Assembly: GCA_012838955.1 (NCBI GenBank)
Contig: DUOH01000012.1
Span: 1-35,134 of the forward strand
Length of the DNA: 35,134 nt
Reading direction: 5' to 3'
Source of the DNA: Bacillota bacterium
GTDB taxonomy: Bacteria > Bacillota > UBA4882 > UBA10575
Shown piece by piece: positions 8,408-16,803 of the stretch; the stretch's first letter is position 1; each line of letters opens with the position of its first letter. Position numbers and translations under genes: made by a program. Under the pieces are notes generated by a model. That model did no database searches, had not been told where the DNA came from, and was given only the letters and a program-made list of their open reading frames with translations.

Positions 8408-8822
8408 AATGATTGGATCTGGCAAAATTACCGGTTGACCGGACTGCTGACCGTTGCGCACGGTATGAGCCTTGAGGCGCTGCAGCAGCACCATACCAGG
8501 GGTGCAGCGCATATTTCCCGCGAAATGCTTTCCGTGAAGAGAATGGCAGAAGTCTTAGCCCCTTGGTTTGAGGTGGATACGGCCCTAGCGGACCGGGAAG
8601 ATATATTTTGTCAGGGAAACGGAATAAGGGGAACCAGGATTTTTAACAGTGCTTCTATATCTTTCGCCTTAATTATGGACCCTCGATCTGTATTATGTTG
8701 GACGGATCGAGGGTATATTTTTGGCCAAAACTGACCGCTGGCCCACTTTTGCATATTGAAGACGCCATTGGTTGTTGTTACGATAAAACTATGCTGGTGG
8801 GGGAGCAAAGGAGTAGTGACCA
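8408..8822. other. Intergenic stretch of 415 bp with an unconvincing reading frame and a TetR-proximal promoter candidate
   Basis: A TTG-initiated frame (8435-8734, 99 codons) crosses this stretch. It has no ribosome-binding site and no similarity I recognise, and its end overlaps the hairpin at 8679-8714, so I do not call it a gene. TTGGTT (8768-8773) and TATGCT (8790-8795), 16 bp apart, may be the promoter of the tetR-like gene that starts at 8823. Confidence 0.35.
8679..8722 (+). terminator. Terminator-like inverted repeat
   Basis: ACCCTCGATC (8679-8688) and GATCGAGGGT (8705-8714) form a perfect 10-bp stem with a 16-nt loop, followed by a T-rich run (ATATTTTT). It lies 270 bp downstream of the EamA gene. 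The long loop makes a protein-binding palindrome an alternative. Confidence 0.5.
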
Positions 8823-9425
8823 ATGAACAGGAAAATGAAGAAGAGTGAAGCAACCAAGCAGCGCATTATGGCCAGCGCTTTAAAGTTGATTCAGAAGAAA
8901 GGCTTTGCCGCCACCTCGGTGCGGGAGATCGTAGCGGACGCCGGCTGCGCGAAGGGAACTTTCTATCTGTATTTTGAAACGAAGATGGAATTACTTAAGG
9001 AACTGTCCATTCAGATCTTTGCTAGTTTCAGCCAGATGTTCCAGGCGGAGCTTTCGGAAGTGGAGGACGATCCCTTTGCCCAAATTGACCGGGTCTTTGA
9101 CCGGCTGTACGCGATCATGAAAGAAAGCGAGGGTCATTTGCGGCTTCTTCATACTGGAGAAATCCTTAACTTCGTTTTGGAGCAAAACTTTGGCCGTCCG
9201 TATCTCGAGGCGATCATCGGACAACTGGCCACCTTTTTGCTGGCCGGTATGGACAGCGGTTATTTTCGCCCGGTTAATCCGCAGCTCTATGCCAGGATTC
9301 TCTTTGGGATCGGACATGAACTGTTGGAATCGGCGTTGCTCCACGAATACCCGGATACAACGGAGACCATGAAAAAAGAGTTGGCTGTGATCATCCGGTG
9401 CATCTTAGCCCAACCAAAGGAGTGA
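8823..9425 (+). CDS. TetR/AcrR-family transcriptional regulator
   Basis: A 200-aa protein with the classic TetR N-terminal HTH: TKQRIMASALKLIQKKGF, ATSVREIVADAGCAKGTFY and YFETKMELL (residues about 9-60). A helical ligand-binding and dimerisation domain follows. The AAGGAG at 8808-8813 sits about 9 nt before the ATG. It is the first gene of a probable operon with an ABC ATPase (6 bp downstream, its ribosome-binding site overlapping this gene's end) and an FtsX permease. By family habit it probably represses this exporter operon and releases it on binding a substrate; the ligand is unknown. Confidence 0.93.
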   Translation: MNRKMKKSEATKQRIMASALKLIQKKGFAATSVREIVADAGCAKGTFYLYFETKMELLKELSIQIFASFSQMFQAELSEVEDDPFAQIDRVFDRLYAIMKESEGHLRLLHTGEILNFVLEQNFGRPYLEAIIGQLATFLLAGMDSGYFRPVNPQLYARILFGIGHELLESALLHEYPDTTETMKKELAVIIRCILAQPKE

Positions 9426-9430
9426 CTGCG

Positions 9431-10132
9431 ATGGGCTTTATCCAATTCCAAAAGGTAGTTAAAGAATACGATACAGGCGGGCGTAAATTCAGAGCCATTG
9501 ACCGGGTTAGTTTCGAGATTAAAAAAGGGGAATTTGCGGTAATTCTTGGCCCCAGCGGGGCGGGGAAAAGTACCATCCTCAACTTGCTGGGCGGTATGGA
9601 CCAGGCTACGGAGGGCGCCATCTATATTGACGGACGGGATATTACCAAATACAGTGAGGACGAATTAACGGTTTACCGGCGGGAAGAGGTGGGGTTTGTC
9701 TTTCAGTTCTACAATCTGATCCCGACCCTTACCGCTCTGGAGAATGTGGCTCTGGTCAAAGCTTTGAAAAAAGGGGCTCTGGATCCGCAGACGACCTTGT
9801 CTTTAGTCGGCCTGGACGGCCATGTTCACTAATTTCCGGCCCAGCTCTCCGGAGGCGAACAGCAAAGGGTTTCGATCGCGCGCGCGATCTGTAAAAACCC
9901 CAAATTGCTGCTCTGTGATGAACCAACCGGCGCTCTGGACAGTGAAACCGGGGTGCGGATCCTGTCTTTATTGCACAGAATAAGCAGGGAGCAGGGGCGC
10001 ACAGTGGTGATTGTCACCCACAATTCAGCGCTGGCGCCTGCGGCCGACCGAGTGATTAAGATCAGAAGCGGGAAGATCAGTGATCTACAGTTCAATCCTT
10101 CGCCCATAGCGGTGGAGGAGGTGAACTGGTAG
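9431..10132 (+). pseudogene. ABC transporter ATP-binding protein (MacB/LolD type), interrupted by an in-frame stop
   Basis: The frame encodes a full MacB/LolD-like ATPase of about 233 aa: Walker A GPSGAGKST, Q-loop FVFQFYNLIPTLTALENV, signature LSGGEQQRV, Walker B LLLCDEPTGALD and H-loop VIVTHN. A TAA at 9830-9832 splits it between GLDGHVH and FPAQLSGG, just before the signature motif. Both halves are in the same frame and otherwise well conserved, so this is one recent nonsense change or a sequencing error. Upstream, AAGGAG overlaps the tetR-like stop; the ATG at 9431 fits it. The gene ends TAG directly against the permease ATG. If the stop is real, the permease has lost its motor unless another ATPase substitutes. 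Confidence 0.9.
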
Positions 10133-12418
10133 ATGCTGCTCCGTAAGATGTGCCGGGACATGCGGAACAACCTGGCGCAGTTTATTTCCATTTTTCTCCT
10201 GGCGATCCTTGGCGTTCTGGTCTATTCCGGAATTAACGCGGAATGGTACGGGATGCAAACAGAAGTGGAGAAGTACTACGTAGAAACATGCCTACCCGAT
10301 CTGTGGGTGGTGGGCGCCTCTTTTACCCGAAGTGATGTCGAAAAAGTAAAAACCCTTTCCGGTGTTTCGGCGGTGGCGTCCCGTCTAACCTTTGATGTGG
10401 TGGTGAATTCCGGGAAGGATCAGACCCTGAGAGTAAATTTGGTGGAGGAGATGACGCTTTCAGCCCCTAGAGTGATCGCGGGGAGAGCATTTACTCCGAC
10501 TGAGGATGGGTTATGGCTGGACGCCGCTTTTGCCCGGGCGAACCAACTTGATGTTGGTGAGAAGATAAGCTTTGAAGTAATGGGTGTGGAGTTTGAGAAA
10601 GAGATTTTAGGCCTGATCATTCATCCGGAATATGTGCATAATGTAAAGGACGAAACTGCTTTTATGCCCAGTCCCGAAACTTTTGGGTTCGCTTTTTTAT
10701 CCGCGGCAGCCCTGCCGGGAAAACTTCCTATACCCTATAACCAACTTCTAATCGTCGTTGACGAGGGGGAAGACGTGAAAAGGATCAGCTCCGAACTGGA
10801 AGCGCTCTTTTCCCACCGGTATTGTTTGATTATCGACCGGGATACCCATCCCAGTGTGGCGACTTTTGCCAATGAAATCCAACAAAACAAAGCATTGGGG
10901 GGCGTCTTTCCGATTATCTTTTTTTTAATCGCGGCCTTGACCATGCTGACCACCATGACGCGGATGACCAGTAATCAAAGGACACAGATCGGCGTCCTCA
11001 AAGCCCTGGGCTTTTCCAGAAGGCAGATCCAGTTTCATTATGTCTCATACGGGCTCTGGCTCGGTTTATTGGGGGGCGTCATCGGTTTGCTGATCGGACC
11101 GCTGTTTATACCGCCGATCTTATTTACCATGCAGAAGAGCATTTACACCCTTCCGCAATGGAGAGCGGTTGTCTCGCCCTCATCTTATGGGGCGGTATTG
11201 ATGACTGTTTTATGCTGTGGCGCTTCCAGCTGTCTGGCCTGCCGTCGGCTCTTGAAAGAAGTCCCGGCGGCCACGCTAAGACCGGCGGCGCCGAAGGCCG
11301 GAAGACACAGCCGTTTGGAGAGGAGCAGATTATGGCCTGGTTTAGGCTTCGCTGTACAGTGGAATCTCCGGGACGTCTTCCGGAGCAGGATTCGTTCCTC
11401 CATGGCCGTGATCGGAGTAATGGGGTGTACGGCTTTACTCCTTTTCGGGCTGGGACTCCAGGATACGGCCAATGGGGTGAGTAGGACGGTCTATGGCGAA
11501 CTGTACCAAAATGAATATCAAATTAACCTGCGGCCGGAGATCACCAAGGAAGAGATGGCGGTTTTGAGTGACCGCTATCAAGGACAATGGATACAAGAGG
11601 CCAAGATCGAACTAAGATCCGGCGCGTGTAGGGAGAGCGGATTTTTGACCGTATTGGCTCAAGGCGCTGAAGTTAAGTTTCGGGATCACCGACGGCAAGA
11701 AATTGCCCTCCCTGAAGAGGGGATTGGGTTATCCAGAAAAATGGCCCAACGCTTACAGGTTGACCTCGGCTCCTCTCTCCACTGGCGAATTTATGGCGAA
11801 AAAGAGTGGCAGGAAGCAAAGGTGGCTACTATATATTGGATGCCCATGGGTCAAGGGATTGCCATGAGTAAAGCGGAGTACGAACGGTCAGGCCGGGTGT
11901 TTCAACCGACCGCTTATCTCACTTCGGAGCAGGCGACCGAGGCCCATCATTTGGCCGGGGTGGCAAGCGTCCAAGCTCAGGAGCAGATGGCAAAGGCCTT
12001 TGATGAGATGCTGGAAAGCTTGCGCTTGATTACCGCCGTCTTGGTACTGGCCGCGGTGGTCCTGGGGAGTGTGGTCCTTTATAACCTGGGCGCTCTGTCT
12101 TTTATCGAGCGTACCAGAGAGCTCGCCACTCTAAAGGTTTTGGGCTTTTTGCCTAAAGAAATCCGTTCCTTGTTGCAAATGCAAAACATATGGCTGACGG
12201 TGATCGGGATTGGCTTGGGCATCCCCGTTGGCTACTTACTCACGGATTTCCTCTTGTCAACCATGCCGGATAATATCGATCTCTTGACCGACATTTCTTT
12301 AATTTCAATCGTGGTCGGAATCACCGGGACCTTCGCTGTCTCCGTGGTGATCAATTTATTATTGTCAAGAAAAGTGGGTGAAATCGATATGATCACGTCG
12401 CTCAAAGCGGTGGAGTAG
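10133..12418 (+). CDS. ABC transporter permease with two FtsX domains
   Basis: A 761-aa membrane protein. It has an N-terminal anchor (about 15-35) and a large extracytoplasmic domain. The first FtsX unit has three helices from about residue 260 (FPIIFFLIAALTMLTTMTRMT onward). A second anchor (about 425-445) and second outer domain follow, and the last FtsX unit begins near 620 (ITAVLVLAAVVLGSVVLYNL). The coupling-helix motifs RTQIGVLKALGF and RTRELATLKVLGF occur once per unit. This two-unit layout is typical of Firmicutes exporters paired with MacB-like ATPases, for lipids, peptides or drugs. GGAGGAGGTG precedes the ATG, which abuts the stop of the ATPase gene, so the two are translationally linked. 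Confidence 0.93.
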   Translation: MLLRKMCRDMRNNLAQFISIFLLAILGVLVYSGINAEWYGMQTEVEKYYVETCLPDLWVVGASFTRSDVEKVKTLSGVSAVASRLTFDVVVNSGKDQTLRVNLVEEMTLSAPRVIAGRAFTPTEDGLWLDAAFARANQLDVGEKISFEVMGVEFEKEILGLIIHPEYVHNVKDETAFMPSPETFGFAFLSAAALPGKLPIPYNQLLIVVDEGEDVKRISSELEALFSHRYCLIIDRDTHPSVATFANEIQQNKALGGVFPIIFFLIAALTMLTTMTRMTSNQRTQIGVLKALGFSRRQIQFHYVSYGLWLGLLGGVIGLLIGPLFIPPILFTMQKSIYTLPQWRAVVSPSSYGAVLMTVLCCGASSCLACRRLLKEVPAATLRPAAPKAGRHSRLERSRLWPGLGFAVQWNLRDVFRSRIRSSMAVIGVMGCTALLLFGLGLQDTANGVSRTVYGELYQNEYQINLRPEITKEEMAVLSDRYQGQWIQEAKIELRSGACRESGFLTVLAQGAEVKFRDHRRQEIALPEEGIGLSRKMAQRLQVDLGSSLHWRIYGEKEWQEAKVATIYWMPMGQGIAMSKAEYERSGRVFQPTAYLTSEQATEAHHLAGVASVQAQEQMAKAFDEMLESLRLITAVLVLAAVVLGSVVLYNLGALSFIERTRELATLKVLGFLPKEIRSLLQMQNIWLTVIGIGLGIPVGYLLTDFLLSTMPDNIDLLTDISLISIVVGITGTFAVSVVINLLLSRKVGEIDMITSLKAVE

Positions 12419-12671
12419 GGCGGGTGGCTGGTTGTTGGCTATCCCTTGCTGGTCACCGGTAGAGCGTGGTGGCTAGATGGCAACCATCGCCTTTGCTCTT
12501 GATTTGGAGGGATTTTTGGAGTAGAATTGCTTCGTAAACCGCCCATGATCTGGTAAAGAAAGATGAGAGTGTTATGAAGATTAGTTTTTCCAGTCAAGAC
12601 GGAGACGATCTTGTATTGCAGAGAGAGTATGAGTGTAGTGTGTATGGTGTCAGCAGGAAGGGATAGTAGAT

Positions 12672-13436
12672 TTGTCAAATGTTGAAGAGAAACTGGTTAA
12701 GTCATTGACTGCGGAGACTACGGAACTCATTCCGTATCTGCCGTATCTATTGCAGGATTTATGGGAGCTTGGTTCATCACCCCGGGACATGCTGGAGATG
12801 ATTAGAAAATACCTTGATGTATCAGGCCAAATCAAGATCCTTGATTTGGCCTGCGGTAAGGGAGCGGTAAGCGTCAGCCTGGCTAAGGACCTTGGCTGTA
12901 TGGTCAAGGGGATTGATCTCATTCCTGAATTCATTGCTTTCGCCAAGAAAAAAGCGGAAGAATACGGGGTTGACGGTTTGTGTGAATTTATGGTGGGAGA
13001 TATCAATGAGTCGATCAAGGTGGAGCGAGATTATGACCTGGTTATTCTTGGAGCTGTAGGCGATGTGCTGGGAACTCCGGAAGAAACCATCAGGAAGTTG
13101 AAGCAGACCATAAAACCCGAGGGGTATATTCTGCTCGATGATGCCTACGGCAAGCAAGATGTAGAGGATGGTTATTATTCAAGAGACGAATGGCTTTTGA
13201 TTTTTGAAAAAACTGGAGTCCGGCTGCTTGCTGAGGAGGTTGTGGAAGAGGATGAATTGATAGATCTTAATCATGAACAACAAGGGTTTATCGTTAAAAG
13301 AGCCAATGAACTTAAGAAGCAGTACCCGGATAAAGCCGGTTTGTTTGAGGGTTATATCCAAAGCCAGCAGGCAGAGTGCGATCTGCTGGAGAATGATATC
13401 TTAGGAGTTACCATGCTTCTACAGAGCATAATGTAG
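12672..13436 (+). CDS. Class I SAM-dependent methyltransferase
   Basis: A 254-aa Rossmann-fold methyltransferase. Motif I is ILDLACGKGAVSVSLAK (about residues 55-71), followed by the acidic end of beta-2 in VKGIDLIPEF, then FMVGDINESI and YDLVILGAVGDVLG, and PEGYILLDDAYG further on. The substrate is not evident; small-molecule methylation is more likely than nucleic acid because no extra binding domain is present. The TTG at 12672 is the start best placed after AGGAAGGG (12655-12662). The 253-bp gap before it holds only a 30-codon frame (12574-12666) that I would not call. A rubrerythrin gene follows 47 bp downstream on the same strand. Confidence 0.85.
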   Translation: MSNVEEKLVKSLTAETTELIPYLPYLLQDLWELGSSPRDMLEMIRKYLDVSGQIKILDLACGKGAVSVSLAKDLGCMVKGIDLIPEFIAFAKKKAEEYGVDGLCEFMVGDINESIKVERDYDLVILGAVGDVLGTPEETIRKLKQTIKPEGYILLDDAYGKQDVEDGYYSRDEWLLIFEKTGVRLLAEEVVEEDELIDLNHEQQGFIVKRANELKKQYPDKAGLFEGYIQSQQAECDLLENDILGVTMLLQSIM

Positions 13437-13483
13437 AAGAAGACCCGGGAGAAACTTAGAATTAAAATGAGGAGGATGATCAG

Positions 13484-13978
13484 ATGAGTGAAGACAGAAC
13501 TATTACCAACTTGATGGAGGCATTTGCCGGGGAATCCCAGGCGAACAAGAAGTATCTGGCCTACGCGAAGAAAGCGGAGGAAGAAGGAAAAATGAATGCC
13601 GCCAAACTATTCAGGGTGGCCGCGGATGCGGAAGCAATTCATGCCTTAAAAGAGTTTGAAGCGGCCGGGAAGATCGGTTCAACAGCAGATAATCTAAGAG
13701 ATGCGATCGCCGGTGAGACCTACGAGTATAAGGAGATGTATCCTCCTTTTACCCAGGAAGCTGAAGCGGCTGGAAATAAAGCAGCGCGCAAGGTCTTTAC
13801 CTATGCGTTGAAAGCGGAAGAGGTCCATGCCAGGCTTTATCAGGAGGCCTTGGAAGCTCTTGACCAGACGGAAGAAGTCTTCTATTATCTCTGCCCGGTC
13901 TGTGGAAATATCGAAAAATCCCAGCCTGAAAAGTGCTTTATTTGTGGGGTGCCCGGCGCGAAGTTTATTAAATATTGA
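13484..13978 (+). CDS. rbr: Rubrerythrin
   Basis: A 164-aa rubrerythrin, a cytoplasmic peroxide reductase of anaerobes. The N-terminal four-helix bundle carries the di-iron ligands in GESQANKKY, AEAIHALKEF, GETYEY and KAEEVHARLY. A C-terminal rubredoxin-like domain binds one Fe through CPVCG and CFICG (about residues 137-156). The ribosome-binding site is GAGGAGG. An attenuator-like terminator at 14055-14094 closes the unit. Electrons would come from a rubredoxin or reductase encoded elsewhere. Its presence argues for an anaerobic or microaerophilic lifestyle. Confidence 0.97.
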   Translation: MSEDRTITNLMEAFAGESQANKKYLAYAKKAEEEGKMNAAKLFRVAADAEAIHALKEFEAAGKIGSTADNLRDAIAGETYEYKEMYPPFTQEAEAAGNKAARKVFTYALKAEEVHARLYQEALEALDQTEEVFYYLCPVCGNIEKSQPEKCFICGVPGAKFIKY

Positions 13979-14054
13979 GCTATTAAGCGGGACACCGATT
14001 TGGCAGAAGATAAAAAGGCTCATTAATAAGCACTGCACCTATATATGAGAGAAG

Positions 14055-14094
14055 CAAGGCGCTCTGCGGTTCAATTCCGTGGGGCGCTTTGTTT
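14055..14094 (+). terminator. Rho-independent terminator after rubrerythrin
   Basis: A 15-bp stem (14055-14069 with 14077-14091, including G-T pairs) closes a 7-nt loop (TTCAATT) and is followed by TTT. It lies 77 bp after the rubrerythrin stop. Confidence 0.75.
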
Positions 14095-14256
14095 AAAATC
14101 ATGGCTTACCTGCCATCCGTGTTGGCCTTAAGCAGGAAGGCTGGTGAAGGGTTTCCCAGTAAATGCATAGAGGAGAAGACCAGCCTCATCAGGTAATTTT
14201 AGAAAGAAATAACCAGGTTTTATCGTTGGTTTTTCTGAATTTAAGGAGGAATAAAT

Positions 14257-14970
14257 ATGAATTCCGGATTTAAAACAGGCCTAATCCTTGGGGTATCATT
14301 GATCATTGCTGCGGTCATCTTTGGTTCCTATTTTTACCGGGCGCAGAGTCCGGGACAGACCATCACTGTGGTTGGGGCGGCTTCCCAAAACTTTGAAGCG
14401 GATACCGTGAAATGGACGCTCAATATTGAAGAGGATATTTTAGGGGAGAACCTGTCCGCCGGTTATAAGAGACTAAAAGCGGTCCGGGAGAGAATCTTCT
14501 CCTTACTTGAGACGAAGGGTATCGGGCGCGACTGTGTTACCATGAAACCGGTCCAAGTTTATAAAGAGTACGATTATACGGCAGAAGCACGGATTTTTCG
14601 GGGTTACCGCTTCCAACAGACGCTTTATGTCATTACCGACCAGGTGGATATGGTGGAAAAGATGGCTTCCGATCCGATGGAATTACTGAACAGCGGGACA
14701 ATCAATTCGCATCTGGAGTATTTCTATTCCGGCCTCGATGAACTCAAGAAGGAACTGGTCGGAGCAGCAACTAAAAATGCTCGGGAACGGGCGGAAAAGA
14801 TGGTGGAAGACACTGATGTGCAGGTCGGTAAGATCATCTCGGTCCGTTCGGGAGTCTTCCAGATTACCGAACCCAATTCGACCCGGGTTGAAGCCGCCGG
14901 GATCCACGACACTTCCACCCGGCAGCAACAGATCCGGGTTACGGCGCACGCCACGTTTACCTTGAAATAG
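14257..14970 (+). CDS. SIMPL domain (DUF541) protein, membrane-anchored
   Basis: A 237-aa protein with an uncleaved N-terminal anchor (about residues 6-27) followed by an extracytoplasmic SIMPL/DUF541 domain. Recognisable stretches are TITVVGAASQNFEADTVKW, the central RGYRFQQTLYVITDQVD, the NARERAEKM helix and the final IRVTAHATFTL strand. SIMPL proteins are widespread in bacterial envelopes, and their biochemical role is not settled. AAGGAGG lies 8 nt before the ATG. An inverted repeat GACCGGT/ACCGGTC (14985-15010) follows the stop. Confidence 0.9.
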   Translation: MNSGFKTGLILGVSLIIAAVIFGSYFYRAQSPGQTITVVGAASQNFEADTVKWTLNIEEDILGENLSAGYKRLKAVRERIFSLLETKGIGRDCVTMKPVQVYKEYDYTAEARIFRGYRFQQTLYVITDQVDMVEKMASDPMELLNSGTINSHLEYFYSGLDELKKELVGAATKNARERAEKMVEDTDVQVGKIISVRSGVFQITEPNSTRVEAAGIHDTSTRQQQIRVTAHATFTLK

Positions 14971-14984
14971 GGGAGGACTGACTT

Positions 14985-15028
14985 GACCGGTTTTCAGCTT
15001 GATACCGGTCTCGTGTTTATGGTAAGAT
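14985..15028 (+). promoter_or_regulatory. Inverted repeat and candidate promoter before the ATP synthase operon
   Basis: GACCGGT (14985-14991) and ACCGGTC (15004-15010) form a 7-bp inverted repeat. TTGATA (14999-15004) and TAAGAT (15023-15028), 18 bp apart, could be a housekeeping promoter for the atp genes that start at 15105. The hairpin may instead end the SIMPL transcript. Confidence 0.4.
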
Positions 15029-15104
15029 CGATATATAGTAAAAATATGGCCGTTACTGATCTTGTGTTCAGGGTATCATCTTTGAAAAGCGGGGTGGACC
15101 GATC

Positions 15105-15338
15105 TTGGGCAAGCGGGATAATAGGGATAAACACCCGATAAACAGTGAATTTGTGCGTGCCTTGGCCCATTTCTCGCATATCGGATTAACGATGGCCGCG
15201 GCGGTACTGGTCGGTGTTTTGCTCGGCAAATACTTGGATGGTGTCTTCCGCACATCCCCTTGGTTGCTGTTGATTACTTCATTGTTAGGAGTGGGGGCCG
15301 CCCTCAAGCTCCTCTTCAACCTGGCCAAGGACGAGTAA
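15105..15338 (+). CDS. atpZ: AtpZ-like small membrane protein of the ATP synthase operon
   Basis: A 77-aa protein with two hydrophobic segments (about 28-45 and 52-72) separated by GKYLDGVFRTSPW. This is the pattern of the AtpZ/AtpI family (F0F1-ATPase-associated protein). AtpZ proteins sit at the head of Firmicutes atp operons and have been linked to Mg2+/Ca2+ uptake or to assembly of the enzyme with AtpI. The start is TTG with a weak GGGGTGGA upstream. The AtpI gene begins 17 bp after its stop. Confidence 0.85.
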   Translation: MGKRDNRDKHPINSEFVRALAHFSHIGLTMAAAVLVGVLLGKYLDGVFRTSPWLLLITSLLGVGAALKLLFNLAKDE

Positions 15339-15355
15339 GGACCACGGAGAGCAGA

Positions 15356-15799
15356 ATGAGGAAGCGGGGTATGATGAGACTGTCGGCTTTAGCAAAGAAA
15401 TTGATTATGACCATACTTATCATCGCAGTGGCCAGCATCTTGGGTTCAGTAATCTACTATCGATCGCTGGCTTTTCTTCCTTTTCTCTTCGGTGTCCTCC
15501 TCGGCTCAGCCGTCAGCATCGCCAAAGTGCTGCTTCTGGAACGGGCCGTTGATAAAGCGCTTACCTTAGGAGCGAAACAGGCCGGGAACTATATCGGCTT
15601 CCAGCATCTTTTGCGGTTGCTCCTTTCCGGGGTAGTGTTGGTCCTGGGGGCGCTGGCGCCGCAGATCAGTTTGTGGGGTGTGGTCACCGGGATATTTGCT
15701 TTTCAGTTGTCAACGTATAACCTAAAATCTATGTCGAATGATATATTTAATGAAAATCCCCAAAGCCCGGGGAAAAGCGAGGATAAGCATAGGCGGTGA
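15356..15799 (+). CDS. atpI: ATP synthase subunit I (AtpI)
   Basis: A protein of about 147 aa with four hydrophobic helices. In AtpI of Na+-type synthases this protein helps assemble the c-ring. Helix 1 is LIMTILIIAVASILGSVIYY; later helices include LPFLFGVLLGSAVSI and LLLSGVVLVLGALAP. The C-terminal tail is short and polar. ATG 15356 follows GGAGAG closely; ATG 15371 is an alternative start after GAGGAAG. The frame also opens upstream within atpZ, but there it codes nothing like the family. The gap to the subunit a gene is 7 bp. Confidence 0.85.
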   Translation: MRKRGMMRLSALAKKLIMTILIIAVASILGSVIYYRSLAFLPFLFGVLLGSAVSIAKVLLLERAVDKALTLGAKQAGNYIGFQHLLRLLLSGVVLVLGALAPQISLWGVVTGIFAFQLSTYNLKSMSNDIFNENPQSPGKSEDKHRR

Positions 15800-15806
15800 G
15801 TAGTGG

Positions 15807-16484
15807 GTGGATTTAAGCGTCAAAAATCTATGGGTTTTGCAGATCGCCGGTGTTGAAGTCTGGATTACGGAAACGATCTTTAATACGTGGTTGATCATGC
15901 TCTTTCTGATCGGGCTTGCCGTTATCGCCCGGATTAAACTGCGGAAATTTAAAACGATTCCCACCGGTTTTCAAAACGTCATCGAAGCGGTGGTCGAGAT
16001 CTTTGATCACTTTGCCAGCAGTACTTTAGGGGAAAAACTTGCGTATATCGCGCCCTGGTTTTTTATGGTTTTTATGTTTATCTTATCATCCAGTTTGTCC
16101 AGTGTTTTCGGGCTGCGCGCGCCGACTGCGGACTGGATCACCACTTTTGCCTTGGCTTTTGCCACCTTCACGCTCATGCTGGCCATGGGGTTCAAACATC
16201 GCAAAGGTGACTATTTGAAGAGTTTCTTCAGCCCCCATCCGATCTTCTTCCCCCTCAATCTCCTTGGGGAGCTGGCGAAGCCGGTTTCGCTGAGTTTTCG
16301 CCTCTTCGGTAATATGCTTTCCGGAACGATTATTCTCACCCTCTATTATGCCTTGACGCCGGTGTTTGTCCAGATTGGTATCCCCGTACTCTTACACGCC
16401 TTCTTTGACGTGGTCTTCGGCGCTTTACAGACCTATATCTTTGTCATTTTAAGCCTTATGTATATCAGAGGCGCGGCTGAGTAG
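15807..16484 (+). CDS. atpB: F-type ATP synthase subunit a
   Basis: A 225-aa membrane stator subunit that carries the ion half-channels. It has five to six hydrophobic segments. The essential arginine is Arg165 in KPVSLSFRLFGNMLSG, the strictly conserved helix facing the c-ring. The motif ELAKP just before it also matches Na+-type enzymes such as that of Propionigenium. The last helices contain HAFFDVVFGALQTYIF. The start is GTG after AGGCGGTGAG. The length is at the short end for bacterial subunit a. Confidence 0.96.
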   Translation: MDLSVKNLWVLQIAGVEVWITETIFNTWLIMLFLIGLAVIARIKLRKFKTIPTGFQNVIEAVVEIFDHFASSTLGEKLAYIAPWFFMVFMFILSSSLSSVFGLRAPTADWITTFALAFATFTLMLAMGFKHRKGDYLKSFFSPHPIFFPLNLLGELAKPVSLSFRLFGNMLSGTIILTLYYALTPVFVQIGIPVLLHAFFDVVFGALQTYIFVILSLMYIRGAAE

Positions 16485-16530
16485 CGCACTGATGATTTGC
16501 TTCAGAAAGTAATGATTGGAGGAGTTTATT

Positions 16531-16803
16531 ATGGAAACATTAGCAACTGTGATCGGGGTAGTACACATCGCTGCAGCTATTGCGCTCCTGAACGGAGTTA
16601 CCACCACCTTCGGGCAGGCCAAGATTGCCGCCCAGGCCATCGAGTCCATTGCCCGACAGCCGGAAGCTGCTGATTCGATTCGCAGCGCGATGTTTGTCGG
16701 TCTGGCCATGGCGGAGACTTCCGGGATCTACGGTCTTTTGATCGCCATTATCATGCTCTTTGCCAATCCACTGATCAATACCTTAGTCAGCTTATTGAAT
16801 TAA
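16531..16803 (+). CDS. atpE: F-type ATP synthase subunit c with Na+-type ligands and an altered glycine motif
   Basis: A 90-aa helical hairpin with the conserved loop ARQPEA (41-46). The ion-binding carboxylate is Glu62 in AETSGIYG. Aligned with the Ilyobacter tartaricus c subunit (offset 3), Gln29, Glu62, Thr63, Ser64 and Tyr67 correspond to its Na+-ligand positions Gln32, Glu65, Ser66, Thr67 and Tyr70. This predicts Na+ coupling. The helix-1 packing motif, normally GxGxGxG, is Gly22-x-Thr24-x-Thr26-x-Gly28. The ATG at 16531 follows TTGGAGGAG. An upstream in-frame TTG at 16516 is part of that site and is not used as start. A structured gap follows before atpF. Confidence 0.96.
   Translation: METLATVIGVVHIAAAIALLNGVTTTFGQAKIAAQAIESIARQPEAADSIRSAMFVGLAMAETSGIYGLLIAIIMLFANPLINTLVSLLN

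Noticed and set aside
8435-8734. 99-codon TTG-started frame
   Set aside because: No ribosome-binding site and no recognised similarity, and it runs into the terminator-like hairpin.
12574-12666. 30-codon frame before the methyltransferase gene
   Set aside because: No good ribosome-binding site, and it ends at the site used by the methyltransferase start.
14138-14190. Hammerhead-like CTGATGAG with an AGGCTGGT/ACCAGCCT stem (minus strand)
   Set aside because: The stem that should lead to the conserved GAAA is followed by TTCC instead, so the ribozyme core is incomplete.
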